Notes: generated by a model not told the origin, from the sequence alone. 32,576 bases of DNA from an uncultured Christensenellaceae bacterium (GCA_910587005.1 CAJULB010000011.1:1-32576); one strand, 5' to 3'; positions 7,977 to 16,660 are shown, counted from the first letter of the stretch. Numbers and translations: made by a program.

Positions 7977-9077
7977 ATGTTTAAAGCAGACGATTACAGA
8001 TTAAAACTTAAAGCTTTGGAAGCAACCCTTGCGGAAGCAAAATACGCGCTTGATATCGACAATTTAGGCGCGAGGCTTTCCGCGCTCAAAACCGAGCAGG
8101 AAAACCCCGAGGTTTGGCAGGATTTGGAAAAATCCAAAAAAATCGGGCGCGAAATTTCTTTGGTAGAGGGTAAAATTTCTTCCTATCAGAAAGGCGAAAA
8201 CGCTATTGCGGACGCCAACGCATTCATTGATTTAATAGAGGAAGCGGACGACGAAAGCCTTATCCCCGAGCTGGAAGCAATGATTTCCTCGGCGGAAGAC
8301 GACATTGAAAATATGCGCATACGCGCACTGTTGCGCGGCAAATATGACGCGAATAACGCTATTTTGAACCTCCACGCCGGCGCGGGCGGCACCGAGGCCT
8401 GCGACTGGACGCAGATGCTTTACAGAATGTACTGCCGTTACTGCGAACAGCAGGGCTTTAAGGTTACGGAGCTTGACTTCGAGGACGGCGACGAAGCGGG
8501 CTTGAAGTCGGTCAGCTTCAAGGTTGACGGTGAAAATGCTTACGGCTTTTTAAAGGCCGAAAAGGGCGTTCACCGCCTTGTGCGCATTTCACCGTTCGAC
8601 AGCAACAAGCGCAGACATACCTCGTTTGCCTCTCTGGAAGTTATGCCCGAAATCGACGACGAAAACGAGGTTGAAATCCGCGACGAGGATATAAGAATAG
8701 ACGTTTACCGTTCAAGCGGCGCGGGCGGGCAAAAGGTAAACAAAACCGAAACTGCTATCCGCATAACCCACTTTCCCACGGGCATAGTGGTTACTTGCCA
8801 GAACGAACGCAGTCAGTTGCAAAATAAGGCTATGGCTTTTGAATATCTGCGCGCAAAGCTTGTTGAAAGGCAGATAGCCGAGCGTGAAGCCGCCGACGCC
8901 GAAATCAAGGGCGAAATCAAAAAAATAGAATGGGGCAGTCAGATACGCTCTTACGTTTTCTGCCCGTATACGCTTGTCAAAGACCACCGCACGGGTTTTG
9001 AAATTACCAACGTGCAGGCGGTTATGGACGGGGATATTCAAGGGTTTATAATAGACTATTTAAAGAAAACCGTTTAA
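7977..9077 (+). CDS. prfB: Peptide chain release factor 2 (no programmed frameshift)
   Basis: RF2 terminates translation at UGA and UAA. The 366-residue product carries the stop-codon anticodon tripeptide SPF at residues 205-207 and the peptidyl-hydrolysis GGQ at 250-252, the same numbers as in E. coli RF2. Most bacterial prfB genes contain an in-frame UGA near codon 26 that needs +1 frameshifting. Here the same place reads CTT GAT (8049-8054), giving Leu25-Asp26 in one uninterrupted frame, so autoregulation by frameshifting is absent. The nearest ribosome site, AAGGA at 7957-7961, is unusually far (15 bases) from the ATG. An upstream extension of the frame contains no start codon. Confidence 0.95.
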   Translation: MFKADDYRLKLKALEATLAEAKYALDIDNLGARLSALKTEQENPEVWQDLEKSKKIGREISLVEGKISSYQKGENAIADANAFIDLIEEADDESLIPELEAMISSAEDDIENMRIRALLRGKYDANNAILNLHAGAGGTEACDWTQMLYRMYCRYCEQQGFKVTELDFEDGDEAGLKSVSFKVDGENAYGFLKAEKGVHRLVRISPFDSNKRRHTSFASLEVMPEIDDENEVEIRDEDIRIDVYRSSGAGGQKVNKTETAIRITHFPTGIVVTCQNERSQLQNKAMAFEYLRAKLVERQIAEREAADAEIKGEIKKIEWGSQIRSYVFCPYTLVKDHRTGFEITNVQAVMDGDIQGFIIDYLKKTV

Positions 9078-9079
9078 AC

Positions 9080-9115
9080 AAAACGCATATATGCGGCGCA
9101 ATACTGTGTTGCGCT
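9080..9115 (+). repeat. Partial R2 repeat (copy 1)
   Basis: The 36 bases match the first part of the 120-bp R2 units at 25514 and 28193 with a few substitutions. GCGCAA and TTGCGC pair within it. It lies directly after prfB. Confidence 0.6.
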
Positions 9116-9160
9116 TACCTATGCCTATATCGGGGAATTAAGTTGGTGGCAGTTGAAACG

Positions 9161-9216
9161 TGTCATGCTGAGTTTGGCGAAGCATCTCAAAGTAGTTTAC
9201 AGCGCAAATTAAGGCG
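9161..9216 (+). repeat. R1 repeat copy 3, overlapping the tsaD ribosome site
   Basis: TGTCATGCTGAG...GAAGCATCTCAAAG is followed by a tail ending TTAAGGCG. That AAGGCG is also the only ribosome-site-like sequence before tsaD. The equivalent tail TTAAGGCGG or TTGAGGCGG occurs in copies at 29905 and 22983. Confidence 0.65.
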
Positions 9217-9223
9217 TTAAATA

Positions 9224-10258
9224 ATGTACAATCCTAATACGACGATAAAACAAAACCCGATAATTTTGGGGATAGAATCCAGCTGCGACGAAACTGCGGC
9301 GGCGGTAATATGCGGAAGAAAGCTTTTATCAAGCGAAATTATTTCATCGGCAACCGAGCAGGCGAAATACGGCGGAGTAGTACCGGAAATCGCTTCCCGC
9401 GCGCATACTGACGCGGTTGACGAGGTGGTGCGCCGCGCATTGAACTCGGCAAACGTAAAAATAACCGAGCTTGACGCGGTTGCCGTAACCTACGGCGCCG
9501 GGCTTTTGGGCGCGCTGTTGGTGGGGCTTTCGTTCGCTAAATCGCTTGCCTATGCTTTGAACATTCCGCTGATTGCGGTCAATCATATCCGCGGTCATAT
9601 GGCGGCGGCGTACTTGCAGGACGAAACGCTTAAACCGCCCTTTATAACGCTTTTGGCAAGCGGAGGACATACGGCGGTACTGCATACGCAAAGTTATTCC
9701 GGCTTCGAGGTTTTGGGCGGCACCTGCGACGACGCGGCGGGCGAGGCTTTCGACAAAGTAGCGCGCGTTCTGGGGCTTGAATATCCCGGCGGCGTTAACG
9801 TTGAACGTCTTGCAAAGGACGGTAAAAACATCATAGTTTTCCCGCAGTCGCTTGTTAAAAATTCAGAAAAATTACAGTTTTCGTACAGCGGTTTAAAAAC
9901 GGCGGTAATAAATTACTGCCACAATGCAGAGCAGAAAGGCGAAAAAATCAATCCGTGCGACGTTGCCTGTTCGTTTCAGCACGCGGCGGTTGACCCGCTC
10001 GTTAAAAAGACGGTGGAAAGCGCAAAAAAGCTCGGCGCGGGCACGGTCACTGCGGGCGGCGGGGTTATAGCCAACGGATACTTGCGCGAAACGCTTTCAG
10101 CCGGGTGCGAAAAAGCGGGTTTAAAGCTTATTCTTCCCGAAAAAAAATACTGCACCGACAACGCGGCTATGATTGCGGCGGAGGGGCTTATTCAGTACAG
10201 TTCTGGCAATTTTGCCGATATGTCGCTGAACGCAAAGGCGCATATTCCGTTAAAATAA
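9224..10258 (+). CDS. tsaD: tRNA N6-adenosine threonylcarbamoyltransferase TsaD
   Basis: Catalyses transfer of the threonylcarbamoyl group to A37 of ANN-decoding tRNAs, together with TsaB and TsaE. The 344-residue protein shows the ASKHA-fold motifs LGIESSCDETAAAV near the N-terminus, metal-binding HIRGH (His121 and His125), LASGGHTAVL, GGTCDDAAGEAFDK and GGGVIANGYL. Length is normal (about 340). tsaB and tsaE are not in this window, so the gene stands apart from the usual tsaE-tsaB cluster. The start at 9224 uses AAGGCG at 9211-9216, supplied by the R1 repeat. Confidence 0.95.
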   Translation: MYNPNTTIKQNPIILGIESSCDETAAAVICGRKLLSSEIISSATEQAKYGGVVPEIASRAHTDAVDEVVRRALNSANVKITELDAVAVTYGAGLLGALLVGLSFAKSLAYALNIPLIAVNHIRGHMAAAYLQDETLKPPFITLLASGGHTAVLHTQSYSGFEVLGGTCDDAAGEAFDKVARVLGLEYPGGVNVERLAKDGKNIIVFPQSLVKNSEKLQFSYSGLKTAVINYCHNAEQKGEKINPCDVACSFQHAAVDPLVKKTVESAKKLGAGTVTAGGGVIANGYLRETLSAGCEKAGLKLILPEKKYCTDNAAMIAAEGLIQYSSGNFADMSLNAKAHIPLK

Positions 10259-10318
10259 AAAAATCGCTTTACTTTTTGTAAGCGGTCGGATATAATTTAA
10301 ATATAAAATTTAATTTTA

Positions 10319-10557
10319 AAAGCTATGACGAAGGACAGCGCCGTAAGGTAAGCGTTTTTAAGAGAGTTTTCGGCCGGTGTAAGAAAACATTCGCCCTTGC
10401 AGGATATCACCTTTCAGCTTGCTTTCCGAACGCGCGCAAAACACGCAATTAAGAGGGCACGGGTTCATATTCCGTTATAAAATATGGCAAATGTCAGTTT
10501 GTTTTGGTGGTTTATAAGCGCATTTTTTCGGCGTCCGAAGCACGGGCGCCGATTTTT
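10319..10557 (+). promoter_or_regulatory. T-box leader with isoleucine specifier
   Basis: The stem I landmarks occur in order: AAGCT (paired with AGCTT at 10416-10420), a GACGAAGGACAG segment, AGAGAG, then GGCCGGTGTAAGAAAAC. The specifier ATC (10406-10408) is followed by A. Near the 3' end GGTGGTTT supplies the TGGT that reads the tRNA acceptor end (10508-10511), and GCG plus a C/G-rich arm leads into the terminator at 10529. ATC is an isoleucine codon, agreeing with the downstream ileS. Uncharged tRNA-Ile is expected to stabilise the antiterminator and switch transcription on. Confidence 0.9.
10529..10557 (+). terminator. T-box-controlled terminator of ileS
   Basis: CGGCGTCCG and CGGGCGCCG form a 9-bp stem with one G-U pair and an AAGCA loop (10529-10551), followed by ATTTTT. 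The upstream half can instead pair with the T-box antiterminator. Confidence 0.85.
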
Positions 10558-10579
10558 ATATTTTTAATGAGGTAAAAAA

Positions 10580-13500
10580 GTGTACAAGAAGGTAGACACG
10601 TCTTTAAACTTTGTCGAAAGAGAAAAAGAAGTTATCAAATTCTGGAAAGACAACGGCGTTTTTGAGGAAAGTATTCAAAAAAACGTCGGAGGGGAAGAAT
10701 TTTCCTTTTACGACGGCCCGCCCACGGCTAACGGCAAACCGCACGTAGGGCACATTTTAACGCGCGTTATGAAGGACATTATTCCGCGCTATCAGACAAT
10801 GAAGGGCAAGCACGTTTTAAGAAAAGCGGGCTGGGATACCCACGGTCTGCCCGTCGAGCTCGAAGTTGAAAAAATTCTCGGGCTGGACGGTAAACCGCAG
10901 ATTGAAAGCTACGGTATAGAGCCGTTCATAAAGCAGTGCAAGCAGTCCGTGTGGAAGTACAAGGGCGAATGGGAAAGAATGTCCGACCGCGTGGGCTACT
11001 GGGCGGATATGGACAACCCTTACGTCACATACGACGATAATTATATCGAGTCCGAGTGGTGGGCTTTAAAGCAAATGCATCAAAAGGGGCTTTTGTACAA
11101 GGGGCATAAAATAGTGCCCTATTGCCCGCGTTGCGGAACGGCGCTTTCCTCGCACGAGGTCGCGCAGGGCTATAAGCTCGTCAAAGAAAATTCCGCAGTT
11201 GCGCGTTTTAAGGTAAAGGGCGCAGATAACCGCTATATTCTCGCGTGGACGACTACGCCGTGGACTTTGCCTTCGAACGTGGCGCTTTGCGTCAACCCCG
11301 ACGAGCCTTATATCGAGCTTGAAAAGGACGGTGAAAGATATATTTTAGCCGAAGCCCTCGCGCCGAAATTCTTTGAAGATTATACCGTTTTGGCAAAGAA
11401 GAACGGCAAGGAATGGGAAGGGCTTGAATACGAACCGCTTTTCAAAGAAACGGTTGAAGAGATAAAGCGCGTTTCCCCCGCAAGCAAGGTTTTAAAGGCG
11501 CACTATATCGTGTGCGATACCTACGTTACCATGGGCGACGGTACGGGCGTCGTTCACATTGCGCCCGCATTCGGCGAGGACGACTATAAGGTCGGCAAAA
11601 AATACGGCTTGCCCGTAGTCCAGCTTGTCAACGAAAGAGGGTGCTTCGACGAAAGATTTGCTTTCTTAAACGGCGTTTTTGCCAAAAAAGCCGATAAATC
11701 CATACTTGAAAGACTTGAAAAGGAGGGCACGCTGTTTAAAGTTCTGCCCTTCGAGCACGACTATCCCCATTGCTGGCGGTGCGACACCCCGCTGTTGTAC
11801 TATGCAAAATCGAGCTGGTTTATAGAGGTTACAAAGGTCAAAAAGGACGTAATCGCCGCAAACCGCTCGGTCAACTGGATGCCCGACAACATAAAAGAGG
11901 GCAGAATGGGCAACTTCCTTGAAAACGTTATAGACTGGGGACTTTCCCGCGACCGTTATTGGGGAACCCCGCTTCCCGTATGGGTTTGCCCCGACTGCGG
12001 AGAGATTGAAGTTATCGGAAGCAAGGCAGAGCTTAAAGAAAAATGCGGGCTTAAAGCATCGGACGAAATAGAGCTTCACCGCCCGTACCTTGACAATTTA
12101 ACCTGCAAATGCCCCAAGTGCGGCGGAAAAATGAAGCGCACGCCCGAGGTTATTGACTGCTGGTTTGATAGCGGTTCTATGCCCTTCGCGCAGTATCACT
12201 ACCCGTTTGAAAACAAAAATCTGTTCGAGGAAACTTTCCCCGCAGACTTTATTTCCGAAGCGGTTGACCAGACGCGCGGCTGGTTCTATACTCTGCTTGT
12301 AATCAATACCATACTTTTCGGTAAAGCGCCCTTTAAAAACTGCATAGTTTTAGGGCACGTCAACGATAAAAACGGCATAAAAATGTCCAAACACAAGGGC
12401 AACGTAGTAGACCCGTGGAGCGTTCTCGATAAGCAGGGCGCGGACGCGGTGCGCTGGTATTTCTATACCTCGTCGGCGCCGTGGCTGCCTTCCAGATTTG
12501 CCGAGGAAACCGTTTCCGAAGCCCAGCGCAAGTATATAGGCACGCTTTGGAACACCTACGCGTTCTTTACGCTGTACGCGGAAATCGACAAGTTTAACCC
12601 CTCTGAATACAGTTTGAAAAAGTGCAGGCTTTCGCTTATGGATAAGTGGATACTTTCCAAGCTTAACTCGCTTGTAAAATTTGTTGACGAAAGTCTGCAA
12701 AAGTACGAAATTTTCGAAAGCTCGCGCGCGTTGCAGGACTTTGCGGACGTGCTTTCCAACTGGTACGTGCGCCGTTGCCGCGACCGCTACTGGGGCGCGG
12801 ATATGACGGACGACAAGGCGGCGGCATACACCACTCTTTATACGGTTTTGGTTACGCTTGCAAAGCTTACCGCGCCGTATACGCCGTTCATTGCCGAAAT
12901 GATGTATCAGAATTTAGTGCCTGCGTTCGATAAAAAAGCGCCCAAGTCGGTGCATTTGTGCGCCTTCCCCGAAAGCGACAAAAAATATATCGACAAAACG
13001 CTTGAAGATGGAATGGAGCAGGTTTTGCAGATTGTAATACTCGGCAGAGCCGCGCGCAATGCGGGCAACCTTAAAAACCGTCAGCCGCTTTCGGAAATGT
13101 TTGTAGTTTCCGATAAAAAAGTAGAGCTTTCCGCAGAGGAAAAGTCTATTGTTTTGGACGAGCTTAACGTCAAAGCTTTCAAGGTTGCGGAAGACGCGGA
13201 AAAGTATATCAGCTATAAATTAAAGCCTCAGCTTAAAACGCTCGGGCCCAAGTACGGCAAAAAGCTGGGCGTTATTTCCGCGTTCCTTGCAAACTGCAAT
13301 GCGAAAGAGGTTGTCAACGCGGTTAAAAACGGCGGTACTTATCAAATCGCAGGCGAGGAAATTTATTTGAAGCAGGAAGACTTGCAGATTTTCTCCGAGA
13401 GCGCGGGTGGCTTTGTTGCCGCAGAGGACAAGGGAATAACCGTTGCCCTGAACAGCGAGCTTACCGAGGAGCTGATTTTTGAGGGAATCGAGCGCGAGCT

Positions 13501-13732
13501 GGTTTCAAAAATCCAGAATATGCGCAAAGAGGCGGGATACGAAGTTACCGACAGAATAGAAGTGTACTTTGAAGCAAGCGGAAAGGCTTTAAAGGTGTTG
13601 CAGACCGCCAACTTTGCTGGCGACGTGCTTGCGGAAAAGGTAAGCGAGGGGCTTTTGGAAAATGCCGAAGCTTTCACGCGCGAGCAGAACGTCAACGGCG
13701 AAAAGGTAACGCTTTCACTTATTAAAAAATAA
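10580..13732 (+). CDS. ileS: Isoleucyl-tRNA synthetase, type 2
   Basis: Charges tRNA-Ile with isoleucine in the cytosol. The 1050-residue protein has the class I signatures PHVGH (residues 54-58) within DGPPTANGKPHVGHILTR and KMSKH at 601-605, the editing-domain region TTTPWTLPSN, and a tryptophan-rich CP1 region. The GPPTANGxPHxGH context and the length are those of the eukaryote-like IleRS2 group rather than IleRS1 (which has YPSGxLHxGH). IleRS2 enzymes are known for natural mupirocin tolerance. Two Cys pairs in the CP region (PYCPRC; VCPDCG with KCPKCG) may bind zinc. The start is GTG at 10580 with GAGGT upstream. Expression is under the T-box leader. Confidence 0.96.
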   Translation: MYKKVDTSLNFVEREKEVIKFWKDNGVFEESIQKNVGGEEFSFYDGPPTANGKPHVGHILTRVMKDIIPRYQTMKGKHVLRKAGWDTHGLPVELEVEKILGLDGKPQIESYGIEPFIKQCKQSVWKYKGEWERMSDRVGYWADMDNPYVTYDDNYIESEWWALKQMHQKGLLYKGHKIVPYCPRCGTALSSHEVAQGYKLVKENSAVARFKVKGADNRYILAWTTTPWTLPSNVALCVNPDEPYIELEKDGERYILAEALAPKFFEDYTVLAKKNGKEWEGLEYEPLFKETVEEIKRVSPASKVLKAHYIVCDTYVTMGDGTGVVHIAPAFGEDDYKVGKKYGLPVVQLVNERGCFDERFAFLNGVFAKKADKSILERLEKEGTLFKVLPFEHDYPHCWRCDTPLLYYAKSSWFIEVTKVKKDVIAANRSVNWMPDNIKEGRMGNFLENVIDWGLSRDRYWGTPLPVWVCPDCGEIEVIGSKAELKEKCGLKASDEIELHRPYLDNLTCKCPKCGGKMKRTPEVIDCWFDSGSMPFAQYHYPFENKNLFEETFPADFISEAVDQTRGWFYTLLVINTILFGKAPFKNCIVLGHVNDKNGIKMSKHKGNVVDPWSVLDKQGADAVRWYFYTSSAPWLPSRFAEETVSEAQRKYIGTLWNTYAFFTLYAEIDKFNPSEYSLKKCRLSLMDKWILSKLNSLVKFVDESLQKYEIFESSRALQDFADVLSNWYVRRCRDRYWGADMTDDKAAAYTTLYTVLVTLAKLTAPYTPFIAEMMYQNLVPAFDKKAPKSVHLCAFPESDKKYIDKTLEDGMEQVLQIVILGRAARNAGNLKNRQPLSEMFVVSDKKVELSAEEKSIVLDELNVKAFKVAEDAEKYISYKLKPQLKTLGPKYGKKLGVISAFLANCNAKEVVNAVKNGGTYQIAGEEIYLKQEDLQIFSESAGGFVAAEDKGITVALNSELTEELIFEGIERELVSKIQNMRKEAGYEVTDRIEVYFEASGKALKVLQTANFAGDVLAEKVSEGLLENAEAFTREQNVNGEKVTLSLIKK

Positions 13733-13754
13733 AACGCGCAAAGCATTAATTTAA

Positions 13755-13788
13755 AAAAACGCTCATAGGTTATTCTATGAGCGTTTTT
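13755..13788 (+). terminator. ileS terminator overlapping the feoA start
   Basis: AAAAACGCTCATAG and CTATGAGCGTTTTT form a perfect 14-bp stem with a GTTATT loop. The ATG of feoA (13777) lies in the 3' arm, and the T-run is codons 3 and 4 of feoA. Structure here would both terminate ileS transcripts and mask the feoA start. Confidence 0.8.
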
Positions 13789-14001
13789 GATTTAAAAGCG
13801 GGCGAATGTGCCGAAATTTCCCGCATAGATATTGAAGGGGGCGCACGGTCAAGGCTTGACGCGCTGGGTATAAAGGTCGGCGAAAAGGTGGAAGTTATCG
13901 CGTTTTCGCTGTTTAAAAGCAGTGTTTTAATATCCTGCGCGGCAGTGCGCGTGGGAGTGCGCAAAGCCCTTGCAAAAAAGATAGAGGTGCGCGCAAAATG
14001 A
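13777..14001 (+). CDS. feoA: Ferrous iron transport protein FeoA
   Basis: A 74-residue SH3-like protein that assists FeoB in Fe(II) uptake at the inner face of the membrane. The pattern FDLKAGECAEISRI...LDALGIKVGEKVEVI, then a short strand-rich C-terminus, fits the FeoA family, as does the size (about 75). No ribosome site is visible and the start codon is inside the upstream terminator stem, yet the family alignment begins almost at this Met and no alternative start exists in frame. It overlaps feoB by ATGA, so the two are translationally coupled. Confidence 0.85.
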   Translation: MSVFDLKAGECAEISRIDIEGGARSRLDALGIKVGEKVEVIAFSLFKSSVLISCAAVRVGVRKALAKKIEVRAK

Positions 14002-15698
14002 AACTTGCAAAAGCCTTAAAAATTTCAAAAGCTTCCGCAAAAAACGACGCGGTCAATATGAAGGTTGTGCTTGCAGGCAACCCCAACGCGGGAAAAACCA
14101 CGCTATTCAACGCGCTTACAAAAAGCAGTCTGCGCACGGGTAATTTTCACGGCGTAACTACCTCGCCCGCCCGCAAAACCGTAAAGGGCGTTTCCTATGC
14201 GGACGTGCCGGGTATGTACGCGTTTACGCCGTACTCTATGGAGGAGCAGTCGGCTATCGACGAGGTGAAGTCAGCCGACCTTATAATAAACGTTGTGGAC
14301 GCGCTCACGCTTGAAAACAGTTTGAATTTAACGCGCGCGCTGATTGCAACAGGCGTTAAAATAATTGTTTATATCACCAAATATGCAAGCTTGAAAAGGC
14401 GCGGCGGTAAAATCGACTGTGAAAAGCTTTCCGCTCACCTCGGCTGTCCAGTTTTAAACTGTCCGCCCAAAAAGCTTAAAAAATATATCGAAAGCGGAAA
14501 CTTTCCGTCAGTTACAAAAAAATCTGTAAGTCTTACCGAAGGCTATTCGGGCGGAAATTTAAAGGTTTCCAAGGCGGATAAGCTGTTTTGCAACAGATAT
14601 TTCGCGCTGTTTTTCTTTATCGCGTCGATAACGCTTATGTTTTTCCTTGCGTTTCATCCAAAAATGGCCGGCGCGGTTTTAAAAGACTTGCTCGAAGGCT
14701 TAATATGCGAAAAACTCGCCTCGGCAATCTGCGTAAATTTAAAGAGCGAGGCGGTAATTTCCTTAATTTCCGAAGGAATTTTAGGCGGCGCGGGCGGAGT
14801 TATATCCTTTCTGCCCCAGCTTTTTATTTTGTATTTAGCGTTGATTTTGCTTGACGAAAGCGGAATAACCTCCGCGCTCGCGTTTGCAACTGACGGACTT
14901 TTTGAGAAAGCGCATTTATCGGGCAGAGCCGCGTTTTCGCTTGTTTCGGGCTTCGGCTGTACCGCGGCGGCAATACTTACAACGCGCGGATACTCCACCC
15001 CGAGCGCGCAAAGACGCACGGTTGCAATTCTGCCGTTCGTGCCGTGCGGGGCAAAGCTTCCCGTATTTTTAACCTTTTTATCCCCGCTGTTCAAAAATCC
15101 GTTTCCCGTAATAACCTGCTTTTATTTTGCCGGGCTTGCGGTTGCGCTGATTGCTTCGCTGTTAATAAAGAGCGGGGGCGAGGGTATGCTTTCGGAAGTA
15201 ACGCCGATTGTGCTTCCGCAAATCAAAGCCGTTGCAATTAAGTTGTGTTTTCAGCTGAAAGAGTTTATAATTAAGGTAACGGGAATCGTAATGCTTTTTT
15301 GCATTGCAAGCTGGTTTTTTTCGCACTTTTCTTTTACTTTCCGCTATGTCGAAGCAGACAAAAGCATGCTTGCGGGGTTCAGCCGCGGACTTTTGCCGTT
15401 GTTCGTGCCAATGGGCATAACCGACTGGCGGCTTGCTTATGCGGCTTTGTGCGGTTTCATTGCCAAGGAAAACGTTGCCGCAACCGTGGCAATGCTGCTG
15501 CCCGCGGGTTTGGGGCTTGATTTAGCAAGCTCGCTTGCTATGTGTACGTTTATATTGCTTTGCCCCGCGTGCGTTTCTGCTTTCACGGCATCGTGCAAGG
15601 AGGTAGGGCTTAAATTCAGTCTTAAATGCGTCGGCGCGCAGTTATTTACTGCGTTTTTGGGCGCGTATTCAATACATTTATTGTTTTCACTCTTTTAA
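13998..15698 (+). CDS. feoB: Ferrous iron transporter FeoB with degenerate G4 motif
   Basis: Membrane Fe(II) transporter with an N-terminal G domain. G1 is intact, GNPNAGKTT (residues 27-35), and G3 reads DVPGMY. The G4 NxxD that confers guanine specificity is replaced by TKYA at 127-130. Membrane-gate motifs are present: GFGC...TTRGYST and PCGAKLPVF, then GITDWRLAYAAL with GFIAKENVAA. At 566 residues it is shorter than common FeoB (650-780), with a reduced helical region after the G domain. The start overlaps the feoA stop (ATGA). Nucleotide preference may be altered; transport function is inferred from the membrane motifs. I see no Fur-box-like operator. Confidence 0.88.
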   Translation: MKLAKALKISKASAKNDAVNMKVVLAGNPNAGKTTLFNALTKSSLRTGNFHGVTTSPARKTVKGVSYADVPGMYAFTPYSMEEQSAIDEVKSADLIINVVDALTLENSLNLTRALIATGVKIIVYITKYASLKRRGGKIDCEKLSAHLGCPVLNCPPKKLKKYIESGNFPSVTKKSVSLTEGYSGGNLKVSKADKLFCNRYFALFFFIASITLMFFLAFHPKMAGAVLKDLLEGLICEKLASAICVNLKSEAVISLISEGILGGAGGVISFLPQLFILYLALILLDESGITSALAFATDGLFEKAHLSGRAAFSLVSGFGCTAAAILTTRGYSTPSAQRRTVAILPFVPCGAKLPVFLTFLSPLFKNPFPVITCFYFAGLAVALIASLLIKSGGEGMLSEVTPIVLPQIKAVAIKLCFQLKEFIIKVTGIVMLFCIASWFFSHFSFTFRYVEADKSMLAGFSRGLLPLFVPMGITDWRLAYAALCGFIAKENVAATVAMLLPAGLGLDLASSLAMCTFILLCPACVSAFTASCKEVGLKFSLKCVGAQLFTAFLGAYSIHLLFSLF

Positions 15699-15701
15699 AT
15701 T

Positions 15702-16523
15702 ATGAAAATTTTCACGGTTGCACAGTCGTGCATGCTAAAAGAATTTACCGATTTTAATTTTCCGCAGGGCGCGTTTTGCTTAAATCAGCTGTTAAAAAAG
15801 CGCGATATTAAGGTGAACGGCGCCCGCGTCGGCGAAAACGTTGCTTTAAAGGCGGGCGACGCGGTCATTTTTTACACCACGCCCGCGCAGGAAGCAAAGC
15901 CGAGCCATTATACCGTTTACGAGGATAATAATATCCTTATTGCGGACAAGCTGTCGGGAGTGACCAGCGAGGGGCTTACAGCCGAGCTTTGCGCAAGCGG
16001 AAGCTGTTTTGCCGTGCACAGGCTTGACCGTAACACGCAGGGGCTGATTGTGTTTGCAAAGACCGCGCAAGCCGAAGCTGAGCTTTTGTCGGCTTTTAAG
16101 GAGCGGAAAATTCAAAAAACCTATCTTGCGCTCTGCAAAAACAATTTCAAATCTAAAAGCGCGGTTTTAACGGCTTATCTTGTAAAGGATGATAAAAACT
16201 CGCTTGTAAAGGTGTACGGCGGCGAGCGCAAGGGCGCGGTTAAAATTATAACCGAATACGCGGTTGTTGAAGGCAGAGGGGATATCGCGCTTGCCGAAAT
16301 TAAACTGCACACCGGCAAAACTCACCAGATAAGGGCGCATACAGCGTATATCGGCTGTCCCGTGTTGGGCGATAATAAATACGGTGATACGGACTTAAAT
16401 AAAAAGTATAGGGTTGCAAGGCAGTGTCTTGTTGCAAAAAAATTGCAGTTTAATCTTGACGGAGAGTTGAATTACTTAAACGGAAAAGTATTTGAAAGCC
16501 GTTTCAATCCCGAAACGCGATAA
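15702..16523 (+). CDS. RluA-family RNA pseudouridine synthase
   Basis: Isomerises specific uridines in rRNA or tRNA to pseudouridine. The 273-residue protein has an S4-like RNA-binding segment at about 25-65 (LLKKRDIKVNGARVG) and the catalytic motif HRLDRNTQGL with Asp109. Later family landmarks are KTYLALC, LHTGKTHQIRAH and CPVLGDNKYG. It starts three bases after feoB and is probably cotranscribed with it, though iron transport and RNA modification have no obvious link. RluC, RluD and related specificities cannot be told apart from sequence, so no symbol is given. Confidence 0.9.
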   Translation: MKIFTVAQSCMLKEFTDFNFPQGAFCLNQLLKKRDIKVNGARVGENVALKAGDAVIFYTTPAQEAKPSHYTVYEDNNILIADKLSGVTSEGLTAELCASGSCFAVHRLDRNTQGLIVFAKTAQAEAELLSAFKERKIQKTYLALCKNNFKSKSAVLTAYLVKDDKNSLVKVYGGERKGAVKIITEYAVVEGRGDIALAEIKLHTGKTHQIRAHTAYIGCPVLGDNKYGDTDLNKKYRVARQCLVAKKLQFNLDGELNYLNGKVFESRFNPETR

Positions 16524-16549
16524 TAATAAGTCAAAATATGGTAAAAATA

Positions 16550-16579
16550 AGCCCGCGCAAGCATATGCTTGCGCGGGCT
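16550..16579. terminator. 30-bp perfect palindrome after the pseudouridine synthase
   Basis: AGCCCGCGCAAGCAT is followed at once by its reverse complement. On the plus strand no T-run follows; on the minus strand the stem is followed by TATTTTTACC. It probably ends the feoAB transcript or blocks antisense transcription. Confidence 0.6.
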
Positions 16580-16631
16580 GTAAATTTATACTGAAACTAA
16601 ACTGTGGCGGAGCAGAACAATAATCCGGGGG

Positions 16632-16660
16632 TTGACAATAATTTAAAAGCGTTATAAAAT
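16632..16660 (+). promoter_or_regulatory. Sigma-A promoter of the sigma-factor cassette
   Basis: TTGACA (16632-16637), 17 bases, TAAAAT (16655-16660). The -35 is exact and the -10 lacks one match. No clear SigB-type (GTTTAA...GGGTAT) site is visible, so autoregulation by the encoded sigma factor is not evident here. Confidence 0.8.
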
